Below the pieces are notes generated by a model. The model was not told where the DNA came from, ran no database searches, and saw only the letters and a program-made list of their open reading frames with translations. From assembly GCA_035532755.1 (NCBI GenBank), contig DATKQI010000220.1:1-24117 (forward strand): a DNA stretch of 24,117 bases, given 5' to 3'. The stretch comes from DATKQI01 sp035532755. GTDB lineage: Bacteria; Pseudomonadota; Alphaproteobacteria; Acetobacterales; Acetobacteraceae. This document shows positions 7,141 through 14,483 of this stretch, piece after piece. The position numbers and the translations under genes are program-made. The stretch's first letter is position 1. Each line of letters begins with the position of its first letter.

Positions 7141-7923
7141 CTACAGAGTGCTGAGTTGCGGTCGCAAATCCCCGGCAAGCGTGGTCAGCGTGTTCGTGCC
7201 GACCCAGCCGACGAGCACGAAGGTGTATCCGCCCCGCCCCCACAAGGCGAGGTTCACCCCCTCGCGGCGCACGGTGCGGAGCGCTTCGCTGCGCGGCGTG
7301 CCGGCGCTGATGCACAGGCCGAGCGGCCGGCCGGGCTGCCCGGGGTAGCTGTACAGAAGCTGCGTGACAGGGCGGCCATCCACCACGAGAAGCCGCGCGC
7401 CACGGAAGACAAGCCCGGCGCCGGCGAGCGTCGGCACACGAAACGGCCGGTGCAGCAGGCCGCCGAACCATGCCTCGATCTGCGCGGTCTTGCGCGCCGG
7501 AACCTCGTCGAGAGGTGTCGCGACCTGCGCATAGGCCACGTGGTAGCCGGCCACCTCGTTCAGCAGACGGTCGCTGAACCCGGGATGGAGCCGCACCGGG
7601 CCGCGATCGACCGTGACGCCGCCGACGAACCCGACAACGCCGGCCGCCAGTGCAGTCGCCACGGCACCGACGAAGCGCCGGCGGCCGCCAATCCGGCCAG
7701 GCGAAACGGCGCGCTCGACCCGGGCGGCCAGACCGGGCGGAACCTGCTGGAATGCGGGATCGGCAAAGGCCGCGCGCAGCAGGCCGGTGGACGTGTGCAG
7801 CAGGCGCAGCTTTTCCTGTGCAGCCGGATCGCGCGCAACGAGGTCCGCGACCAGGCGCATGGTGGTTGCGTCAAGCTCGCCGTCGGCGAACGCGGCGAGC
7901 GTGCCGTCGTCTAGGACTGCCAT
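7141..7923 (-). CDS. Transmembrane anti-sigma factor
   Basis: 260 residues. The N-terminal cytoplasmic part (LAAFADGELD near residues 9-18, then LVADLVARDPAAQEKL) resembles the helical anti-sigma domain that holds ECF sigma factors. The zinc-binding HxxxCxxC signature is absent. One membrane segment lies at about residues 84-105 (VGAVATALAAGVVGFVGGV), followed by a periplasmic domain of about 150 residues that presumably senses the signal. The ATG lies inside the end of the sigma gene (13-bp overlap), the classic sigma/anti-sigma arrangement. Signal and release mechanism cannot be read from sequence. Confidence 0.88.
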   Translation of the reverse strand: MAVLDDGTLAAFADGELDATTMRLVADLVARDPAAQEKLRLLHTSTGLLRAAFADPAFQQVPPGLAARVERAVSPGRIGGRRRFVGAVATALAAGVVGFVGGVTVDRGPVRLHPGFSDRLLNEVAGYHVAYAQVATPLDEVPARKTAQIEAWFGGLLHRPFRVPTLAGAGLVFRGARLLVVDGRPVTQLLYSYPGQPGRPLGLCISAGTPRSEALRTVRREGVNLALWGRGGYTFVLVGWVGTNTLTTLAGDLRPQLSTL

Positions 7924-8453
7924 TTCGACTCCATCTGGATGACATTGCCCGCCGATCCCCCGCCCGCCTCGCCGATCATCGCCATCAGGCTCAGCCGCGC
8001 GCGGGCCAGACGGCTCATCACCGTGCCGATCGGGATGCCGGCGATTTCAGCGGCTTCGCGATAGGTGAACCCCTCGATGCAGACCAGCAGCAGCACGATG
8101 CGCTGTTCTTCCGGCAGGCGCAGGGCGGCGGCAGCGACCTTGTCCAGCATCAGCCGGGCCTGCAGGGCGCGCTCGGCGGCGTCGGTCGCTTCGGCGGCCG
8201 GCGCAAGCTGGTCGGCATGGGCCTCTCGCACCTTGCGGGCGCGGATGTCGTTCAGCCAGATCGTCTGCATGATGCGGAACATCCAGCTGTCGAGCCGTGT
8301 ATCCGGCTGCCACTGGCCGATGCGGCCCAGCGCACGTTCGCAGGCCGCCTGCGTCAGATCATCCGCCTCCTGCCGGGAGCGGGTGAGCACCAGGGCAAAA
8401 CGGCTCAGGCGGGGCAGCAGTGCCGCCAGCTGCCGGCCAAACGCTGTCTCCAC
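7911..8453 (-). CDS. ECF family RNA polymerase sigma factor
   Basis: 180 residues. Region 2 is visible as SRQEADDLTQAACERAL through RLDSWMFRIMQTIWLNDIRARK (about residues 26-75). Region 4 is LRLPEEQRIVLLLVCIEGFTYREAAEIAGIPIGTVMSRLARAR, with a helix-turn-helix at about residues 130-165. It lacks regions 1 and 3, as ECF sigmas do. The start is GTG at 8453, with GAGGGG 7 nt upstream and GGAATA-N14-GGTGTT about 30 nt upstream of the start. Since the same motif precedes the yceI operon, this sigma factor most likely activates itself and yceI-b561 and the secreted repeat protein, under control of the overlapping anti-sigma gene. Confidence 0.93.
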   Translation of the reverse strand: METAFGRQLAALLPRLSRFALVLTRSRQEADDLTQAACERALGRIGQWQPDTRLDSWMFRIMQTIWLNDIRARKVREAHADQLAPAAEATDAAERALQARLMLDKVAAAALRLPEEQRIVLLLVCIEGFTYREAAEIAGIPIGTVMSRLARARLSLMAMIGEAGGGSAGNVIQMESKWQS

Positions 8454-8483
8454 ACGCGTGCCCCTCGTTTCCTATGGATGCAC

Positions 8484-8509
8484 AACACCGCGGGGGCCTA
8501 TCCTATTCC
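8484..8509 (-). promoter_or_regulatory. Autoregulatory ECF promoter of the sigma/anti-sigma operon
   Basis: On the minus strand, GGAATA (8509-8504), 14 nt, then GGTGTT (8489-8484), with the -10 element ending about 30 nt before the GTG start. Both hexamers and the spacing match those upstream of yceI exactly, while the spacer sequences differ. This is what two promoters of one sigma factor would look like. Confidence 0.65.
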
Positions 8510-8546
8510 CCGACGGGCGCGCGTTCCACGGTGGCAGGGGTTGGGC

Positions 8547-8669
8547 ATGATGGGCGGCGGCATGATGCTGGGCATGGGGCTGGTCTGGCTTCTGGGCGTC
8601 ATCGTGCTGGTGCTGGTCGCCGCAGCGCTGGTGAAATACCTGCGAGGCAGCGGGCGCGGCCGGTTCTGA
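8547..8669 (+). CDS. Small single-pass membrane protein, 40 residues
   Basis: A short frame starting MMGGGMMLGMGLVWLLGV, followed by a valine/leucine/alanine-rich membrane helix (about residues 10-29) and a basic tail KYLRGSGRGRF. AGGGG lies 8 nt upstream of the ATG. The methionine/glycine-rich start plus one helix resembles small membrane proteins often found beside metal or redox stress genes. It is divergent from the ECF sigma gene and ends 6 bp before the convergent Na/Pi transporter stop. The function is unknown. A second ATG two codons or more downstream is possible. Confidence 0.6.
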   Translation: MMGGGMMLGMGLVWLLGVIVLVLVAAALVKYLRGSGRGRF

Positions 8670-8675
8670 GGCGGG

Positions 8676-10334
8676 TCAGTCCTCCGTCCGCAGGCGGCTG
8701 TGCAGAAGGGCGCCCTGCCCTTCCAGCACGGGATAGGCGGCGGCCGCCACCAGGTGCGCGTTCACCCGCTTCAGATCCCGCAGCACGTCCAGATGCAGCG
8801 CGGAGGTTTCCGTGCTGTCGATCCGGCCGGCGCGCAGCCGGGCGAAATGGCCTTCGGTCGCAGTCGCTTCCAGATCGCGGAATGCCTCCTTCTCGGCGAC
8901 CAGTTGGCGGGCTGCGCGGGCATCCTCGGTCATGAACACCGCCGCCGCCCCGCGCAGGTTGACCGACAGGCGTTGCAGCATGCCGCGGATTTCCTGCTCG
9001 CCCGCGGCGGAGAACGCGAGGCCGCGCTTGAGGCGCTTGTTGGCAAGGCTCATCAGGTTCTTGTCGAGCACGTCCCCCGCATGTTCGAGGTTCATCGCGA
9101 AGGTGAGGATTTGTGACAGGCGGGCGTGGTCCGCCTCGGTCAGCGCCTCGGGGTCGATCATGGTGAGGTAGGCCTTGATGGCGCTGTTCAGCCGGTCCAG
9201 CACGTCGTCCATCCGCCGGGTGGCCTCGATGCGCTTGCGGTCTCCGCCGACCAGCGCATCGACGGCGCCGGCCAGCATCGTCTCCAGCACATCGGCCATG
9301 CGCAGCGCCTCCCGCGCCGCACCGGCGAGTGCGACGGGCGGGTTCTCCTGCGCCGATTCGTCCAAGTAAAGCGGCCGGGCAGGATCGATGGAATCGATCC
9401 GGGACGGCAGGAACCGCTTCAGCGCGCGCGCATAGGGGGCGAGCACCGGCAGAAAGACCACCGCGAGCACGAGATTGAACAGCGTGTGGAAATCCGCCAC
9501 CGCCTGCGCCGGGCTCGCATCCAGCCGATGGACAAGGCGGCCGATCGGGCCGAGCAGCAACAGGGCGAGCGCCACGCCGATGATGCGATTGACGAGGTTG
9601 CCGATCGGCACCCGCCGCGCCGCCGGGTCCTCACCCTGCACGCCTTCGAGCAGCGGGTTGATCGCCGTGCCCAGGTTTGCCCCCAGCACCAGGGCCAATG
9701 CCGCTTCCGGCGGCACCACGCCACGCGCGGCGAGCGACATCACCAGCAGCACCACCGCGACCGAGGAATGCGCCGCCCAGGTAAGCACCGCGGCCAGCAG
9801 CACCGCCATCACCGGCTGGCTGGCCAGCAGGCCGAACAGGCTATGCATCAGCGGCTGGCTTTCCACCGGCGAGACGATTGCGAGCAACTGGTGCAGCGCC
9901 ATCAGCATCAGCCCCAGCCCGATCGCCACCCGCCCCAGATCCCGTGCGCGCGTGACCTGGCCGCGGCGGAACATGATGACGCCGATGAGCACCAGCCCGG
10001 AGGCGGCGCGCGACACATCGAACGACAGTACCTGCACGATCAGCGTGGTGCCGAGATTGGCCCCGAGCATGACCGCGAGTGCCGGCACCAGATCGACAAG
10101 CCCCCCGGCGGCGAAGGAGGAGACCATCAGCCCGGTGGCCGTGCTGCTTTGCAGGATGGCGGTCACGCCGAGGCCGGCGGCGAAGGCCTTCAGCCGGTTG
10201 CCCAGCGCCATGGCCAGGATGCGGCGCAGATCGGGGCCGAATGCGCGTTGGATGCCGGTCTGCACCATGCGCACGCCCCACAGGAGCAGCGCCACAGTGC
10301 CTGCAAGATCCACCAGCGTCAGTGTCGCGTTCAT
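8676..10334 (-). CDS. Na/Pi cotransporter family protein with PhoU-like C-terminal domain
   Basis: 552 residues. The membrane part (about residues 8-310) has the two inverted repeats of the NptA/YjbB family. They are marked by QSSTATGLM at residues 62-70 and AHSSVAVVLL near residue 189, each followed by a GANLGT motif (LGANLGTTLI and LGANLGTAIN). These form the sodium- and phosphate-binding sites. The last 200 residues are soluble helices of the PhoU type (EALRMADVLETMLAGAVDAL through NLEHAGDVLDKNLM). The E. coli relative YjbB exports phosphate. ATG 10334 is preferred; an in-frame GTG at 10352 would add six residues and overlap the upstream gene. The gene begins 4 bp after the Hint-glycosyltransferase stop, so the two may be co-transcribed. 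Confidence 0.92.
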   Translation of the reverse strand: MNATLTLVDLAGTVALLLWGVRMVQTGIQRAFGPDLRRILAMALGNRLKAFAAGLGVTAILQSSTATGLMVSSFAAGGLVDLVPALAVMLGANLGTTLIVQVLSFDVSRAASGLVLIGVIMFRRGQVTRARDLGRVAIGLGLMLMALHQLLAIVSPVESQPLMHSLFGLLASQPVMAVLLAAVLTWAAHSSVAVVLLVMSLAARGVVPPEAALALVLGANLGTAINPLLEGVQGEDPAARRVPIGNLVNRIIGVALALLLLGPIGRLVHRLDASPAQAVADFHTLFNLVLAVVFLPVLAPYARALKRFLPSRIDSIDPARPLYLDESAQENPPVALAGAAREALRMADVLETMLAGAVDALVGGDRKRIEATRRMDDVLDRLNSAIKAYLTMIDPEALTEADHARLSQILTFAMNLEHAGDVLDKNLMSLANKRLKRGLAFSAAGEQEIRGMLQRLSVNLRGAAAVFMTEDARAARQLVAEKEAFRDLEATATEGHFARLRAGRIDSTETSALHLDVLRDLKRVNAHLVAAAAYPVLEGQGALLHSRLRTED

Positions 10335-10338
10335 CGCA

Positions 10339-13300
10339 TCATCCAACCCCACTTCCGCGGGAGGATACCGGAAAACGCGGCGATGCGATAAGTGCGCGGG
10401 TTATGCGCGCCGTTTTTTGCAGACCCGGCGAGGCGCACACCGCCGCGCGCAGCCGCCGGTCAACGGCCGCGGGCGTGAACTGCTCGCGGATCATCGTCAG
10501 CCCGCCCCGTGCAGACCGCGCATTCTCCTGCACATCCGCGTGCAGCCGGCAGATGCGGCCGGCGATGGCGGCAGCGGTTTCGGCCACATCGGCCGCCAGC
10601 GCCACCGGCAGATTCATCCCCTCCGCGGCGATCGGTGTCATCACGCAGGGGACGGCGGCGGCGAGGCTTTCGAGCACCTTGCCCTTCAGCCCGGCCCCGA
10701 AGCGCAGCGGCGCCACGGTCAGCCGCACGTCATCGAACACCGCCCCGAGATCCGGGACATGCCCGAGCAGGCGGATGCGCGGATCGGCGGCGAGCGCCGG
10801 AGGCAGATCGGCACCGGCCAGCAGGCAGGGAATGGTGGGATCGCACGCCCAGACCAGCGGCATGATCCCCTCGACCAGCCAGCGTGTCGCATCGAGATTG
10901 GGACGATGGCGCGCGCCGCCGATGAAGGCCACGCCGCATCGGCGATGGAAGGGAGTGGCGCAGGCGCGGGGTTCGACCGGCCAGGGCACCACATGCACGG
11001 CCGTATCCGGCGACTCGGCTGCCAGCAGCGCGGCTTCGTACGAGGAATGCGTAATCACCACGTCAACGAGGCTGATTGCAGCCCGTTCCTGGATGCGCAA
11101 CGCCCGGCTTTCCGCCAGCAGCGCCGTTCGCCGCTCGATCCGGGCCTGGCGGCCGACCCGCAGCGACGGCAGGTCCGCCACGCTCAGCACGATCCGCGCC
11201 GCCGGAGCATGGTGCCGGGCGAGTGCCGCGTAGCGCAGGGCGATGGCCGGGCGGTGCAGGTAGATCAGTTCGCAGCCCGTACCCAGGCGGCGCAGCGCCT
11301 CCTCCACCGAGGCGATGCATGGCGCGACATGGCAGGAAACGCCGATCGCTTCCAATTCGGCCCACCCCGCGCCATCCGGGCTTGGCTCGTCCGCTGCGAC
11401 GAAGCCGACCCGGAAGCCGAGCCGCTGCAATGCGCGGACATGGCCGAGCAGTGCGACGGAGCCGGCATCGCGATCCGGCCGGGGGCAGGCGTGATCGATC
11501 ACCAGCGCGCTGTGCCGATCGGCAGGGGGAGGAAGAGTCCGATCCGCCCAGCGCTGCCGCAGCATGCCAGCCGCCGGGTGATCCACGCCGCCGGCGAGGT
11601 TCGCGCGCTCCTGCAGCAGTTGATCGGTCTGGCCGGCCAGGAAGTGGACCATTTCATCCAGCGCCTGCACGGAACCGGTGCAGGCGGCTGCGGCGCGCAG
11701 AGCGGCATCGAAACGGAGGCGGGCTGCCGGATCGAAGGCCGCGACAGCCGGCACGAGCATGGGCGAGCACGGCAGTTCGGCCCCGTCCTGGGCGCGGCGA
11801 AGATGGATGACATGGTTGCGGAAGGGCGACAGCAAGGGGGCGATGCGCAGATCGAAGCCGCATCGCCCGTTGCCGATGCCGGCTTCCGCCACGTCCGGCC
11901 GCGGCTGATCGGCGACCAGCCGGGCGATGGATACGTCCCCGTCGCTGATGTCGATGACCACGGGCGTATCGGGATGGTCGGTCTGGACCACCCAGCCCGC
12001 GATCGCATGCCATTCCACCCGGTCCAGATGGCCTTGCATCGGGCCGGCCTGCATGTTGTCGGCCAACGCGGATGCAGGCTTGAAGACTCCGGGAGCAGCC
12101 GCCCGAGCCGCGAGCGAGAGGCGGATGCGATCAAGCTGCGGCCCCGCTTTGGCAATCGGTGCACAAGGGGGCAGTGTTTCGGTGGCGCCCTGCACATCCG
12201 GCGCGATGAATTCATCTGCATTCTGGAACAGCCATCGGCTGTCGCGGTCCATATAGCTTTCGGCCGGCGCCCCTTCCGCGAAGATCACATCATGGGCATC
12301 GAGTTCGACATGGACATACCGGATCGGGCCCGTCGGCAGGTTGCGCCGGATGGAGACCCCGTTGACGAGGTCGGCAGCGGCGACCAGCACGCCGTCGAGG
12401 AAAAGCGTGTGGGAGGGTGAGACATGCAGATCCCGCCCCGGCACGCCAAGGCCAAGCGCCCCCGCGGCGACCAGGATCGGCTGCACATCCGGGTTGGCCC
12501 TGGCGAAACCCTGCGCGTAGCTGCGCCTTCCGATCCAGCGCACCGGGCGCGATGCGCCGGAAAGCGTGATCAGCCGATCGCCGATGGACAATGCCTCGAC
12601 CGGCATCTCGCCCTGTTCGGTGCGGATCAGCGTGCCGGCACAGAAGCAGGGCACGGACGTTTCCAGCAGCACGTCGCCGCTGCCGGTGGTCACGAGGGTG
12701 AAGCTGGCCGATTGGTACGAGCCGGAGATGGCGAGACTTTCGAGCAGCGTGCCCTGGAAGGAGATGCGGACCCGGCCGTTCGCGCAGCTCGCCCCATCAG
12801 CCTGGTTCGTATTCAGATCGATGACATCGCCAGCCTGGAAGCCGTAGATCGTGGCCTTGAAGTCTGGCGCATCTTCCAGCGAGAGCGTGCCGCCGGGACT
12901 TCCGGCGAGGAAGCGCACCGACTGGGCCGCCGCCACGGGCATGAAGGCGCCGGGCGAGGTGCCAAGCTGCACCGTGCCCGCGCCGATCTCGACCGTGCCC
13001 GTGCCGGAGAGCGCGAGGCCATCACTGAAGGTGCCGCCATTAACCACCACCCGCCCCGCGTTGACGAAAGCGCCATCCGCCGCGCCGGTGATGCCGAGCT
13101 TCTCCCCGCCATCAATCGTCATCGTGCCGGAGTTGGTGAATATCCCCGGCTGCGTGGCGCCAGACGCCGGCGCGAGGTCATCCACAGACAGGGTGAGCAG
13201 GTTCGGCGGCCGGAACAGGCTTGAGGTGCCCAGATCCGGCATGGTGATCGTGCCGGCGTTGGCGACACTGCCCTGGCATTCGAGATAGCCTAGCGGCCCG

Positions 13301-13539
13301 ACCTGATAGGAGTTGGTGAAGATCGCGAAACTCGCCGCCAGCGTGGCATCGCTCAGCGTGAAGACCGGGTAGGAGGCGCCGCCGAAATCCAGCGTCACGC
13401 CGCCCAGCGTGCCGCTGCTGAAAGCGACGCCGCCCGCGGTGACGGAAGCCGCATCACCCGCGGCAGGCAACGCACCGCCGTACCACTGCGTCGGGTCCGT
13501 CCAGTTGCCGGAATTGCCTTTCCAATAGACGGTCGCCAT
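10339..13539 (-). CDS. Hint-domain protein fused to a GT4-like glycosyltransferase
   Basis: 1066 residues without interruption. Residues 1-290 begin with VYWKGNSGNWTDPTQWYGG, a W-x-G-x-x-x-G-x-W repeat opener typical of surface proteins, and continue as glycine/threonine-rich beta-helix-like sequence. Residues 295-450 form a Hint_2 (hedgehog/intein-like) domain: Cys298 in SVPCFCAGTLI, then EALSIGDRL and HVSPSHTLFLDGVLV. Residues 500-595 carry a domain beginning GHLDRVEWHAIAGWVV, of a kind seen next to glycosyltransferases. Residues 675-1040 form a glycosyltransferase with VAFIGGARHRPNLDATRWL, LLGHVPDLGAVF and the nucleotide-sugar block APLRFGAGLKGKVLESLA. No signal peptide is seen. GAGG lies 7 nt upstream of the ATG. 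The Hint domain may self-cleave and so separate the two halves; that is inference. Confidence 0.88.
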   Translation of the reverse strand: MATVYWKGNSGNWTDPTQWYGGALPAAGDAASVTAGGVAFSSGTLGGVTLDFGGASYPVFTLSDATLAASFAIFTNSYQVGPLGYLECQGSVANAGTITMPDLGTSSLFRPPNLLTLSVDDLAPASGATQPGIFTNSGTMTIDGGEKLGITGAADGAFVNAGRVVVNGGTFSDGLALSGTGTVEIGAGTVQLGTSPGAFMPVAAAQSVRFLAGSPGGTLSLEDAPDFKATIYGFQAGDVIDLNTNQADGASCANGRVRISFQGTLLESLAISGSYQSASFTLVTTGSGDVLLETSVPCFCAGTLIRTEQGEMPVEALSIGDRLITLSGASRPVRWIGRRSYAQGFARANPDVQPILVAAGALGLGVPGRDLHVSPSHTLFLDGVLVAAADLVNGVSIRRNLPTGPIRYVHVELDAHDVIFAEGAPAESYMDRDSRWLFQNADEFIAPDVQGATETLPPCAPIAKAGPQLDRIRLSLAARAAAPGVFKPASALADNMQAGPMQGHLDRVEWHAIAGWVVQTDHPDTPVVIDISDGDVSIARLVADQPRPDVAEAGIGNGRCGFDLRIAPLLSPFRNHVIHLRRAQDGAELPCSPMLVPAVAAFDPAARLRFDAALRAAAACTGSVQALDEMVHFLAGQTDQLLQERANLAGGVDHPAAGMLRQRWADRTLPPPADRHSALVIDHACPRPDRDAGSVALLGHVRALQRLGFRVGFVAADEPSPDGAGWAELEAIGVSCHVAPCIASVEEALRRLGTGCELIYLHRPAIALRYAALARHHAPAARIVLSVADLPSLRVGRQARIERRTALLAESRALRIQERAAISLVDVVITHSSYEAALLAAESPDTAVHVVPWPVEPRACATPFHRRCGVAFIGGARHRPNLDATRWLVEGIMPLVWACDPTIPCLLAGADLPPALAADPRIRLLGHVPDLGAVFDDVRLTVAPLRFGAGLKGKVLESLAAAVPCVMTPIAAEGMNLPVALAADVAETAAAIAGRICRLHADVQENARSARGGLTMIREQFTPAAVDRRLRAAVCASPGLQKTARITRALIASPRFPVSSRGSGVG

Positions 13540-13845
13540 GCGTTGCCTCGATTTTTTCGGGGTGGAACGACAGGGGAGCCGGCCGGGCCTTGCGACCCTC
13601 CGGCATCGAGCGACAGGACATCCCGGATTTTCCAGGCAACCGCTCGCAAATGTGAAATACTTAATACTACATTTATTTATATTATCCTTTTGGCGATCAT
13701 ATTTGAATGACAACCACCAATCGCCACACCATTGCATCGCTGCACTTAACAAAATATGTATTTTGTGACGTTTTCTTTCTGATCCGCTCTCTCTTGCCCA
13801 CGGGCAGGGTAGCAGCCACACTCACCCCGTGCGGGGAGATGGCCG
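13540..13845. promoter_or_regulatory. AT-rich divergent intergenic region
   Basis: 306 bp between the divergently read Hint-glycosyltransferase and LysE-type genes. Bases from about 13650 to 13790 are far richer in A and T than anything else in the window (for example ACATTTATTTATATTATCC). The region includes the perfect palindrome listed separately. No convincing gene is visible on either strand. It should hold both promoters, but I cannot pin down -35/-10 pairs with confidence. Confidence 0.5.
13749..13766. promoter_or_regulatory. Perfect 18-bp palindromic operator candidate
   Basis: ACAAAATA-TG-TATTTTGT: 8-bp arms around a 2-bp centre. It lies 80 bp upstream of the LysE family ATG and 210 bp upstream of the Hint-glycosyltransferase ATG. 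Symmetry and size fit a dimeric regulator. It could equally be a weak hairpin, but there is no upstream coding sequence for it to terminate. Confidence 0.4.
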
Positions 13846-14466
13846 ATGCTGCTGTTTCTGAAGGCGATGGGGTTTGGTCTTGCGGTCGCCGCCCCGGTGG
13901 GGCCCATGAGTCTGCTGTGCATGCGGCGCAGCCTGGCGCAGGGCGCGCGCATGGGGCTTGCCACGGGCGCCGGCATCGCCACCGGCGATGCTGCCTACGC
14001 GCTGGTCGCAGCCCTCGGCCTCGCCGGGGTTTCGCACTTCATGCTGGCGCATGAGCGGCCGCTGCATCTCGCGGCCGGGCTGTTCCTGCTTTATCTGGGG
14101 CTCAGGACACTCTGCACCCGGGCGGCTGAAACGCCCGCCATTCCAACGGATGAAGGATCACGCGCAAGGCCGGTCGGCTCGACCTATGCCGGGTCCGTGC
14201 TGCTGACGCTGACGAACCCGCCCACCATCATCATGTTCGCCGCCATCTTCGCCTCGCTCGCGCCGCCCGGCGGCTTCGCGCTGCACGCCGCCGTGCTGAC
14301 GGTCGGCGGCGTGTTTGCCGGCTCCGCCTTGTGGTGGTGCGGGCTGGTGGCCGTGCTCAGCTCCGCCCGCCATGCGATCGGCCCGCGCGCGCGGCGCTGG
14401 ATCGACCGCATCGCCGGCGTCACGCTCGTCGCGTTCGGCGTGGCGGAAATCCGCCGGGCGCTGTAG
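13846..14466 (+). CDS. LysE family translocator (amino-acid/metabolite exporter)
   Basis: 206 residues with about six hydrophobic helices. The family signature AVAAPVGPMSLLCMRRSLAQGARMGLATGAGIATGD is at about residues 13-48: the proline-glycine-proline turn, then the G-x-x-x-G-D motif opening helix 2. A second conserved block, LTLTNPPTIIMFAAIFA, lies near residue 120. Members export amino acids such as lysine, arginine or homoserine, or related small molecules; the substrate cannot be told. GGGGAG lies just upstream of the ATG. It is the only full-length protein gene on plus in the left 22 kb, divergent from the Hint-glycosyltransferase gene and convergent with the aminotransferase gene. Confidence 0.9.
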   Translation: MLLFLKAMGFGLAVAAPVGPMSLLCMRRSLAQGARMGLATGAGIATGDAAYALVAALGLAGVSHFMLAHERPLHLAAGLFLLYLGLRTLCTRAAETPAIPTDEGSRARPVGSTYAGSVLLTLTNPPTIIMFAAIFASLAPPGGFALHAAVLTVGGVFAGSALWWCGLVAVLSSARHAIGPRARRWIDRIAGVTLVAFGVAEIRRAL

Positions 14467-14483
14467 AGCCTGGCCGGCCGCGA

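Noticed and set aside
9475..12420. Plus-strand open frame of 981 codons
   Set aside because: It crosses two minus-strand genes with clear domains (Na/Pi transporter, Hint-glycosyltransferase). Its own translation is low-complexity and motif-free, a GC-rich frame artefact.
13540..13821. N-terminal extension of the Hint-glycosyltransferase frame to 13821
   Set aside because: The extra 94 residues run through the AT-rich promoter region. A good ribosome-binding site and the repeat-like start are at 13539.
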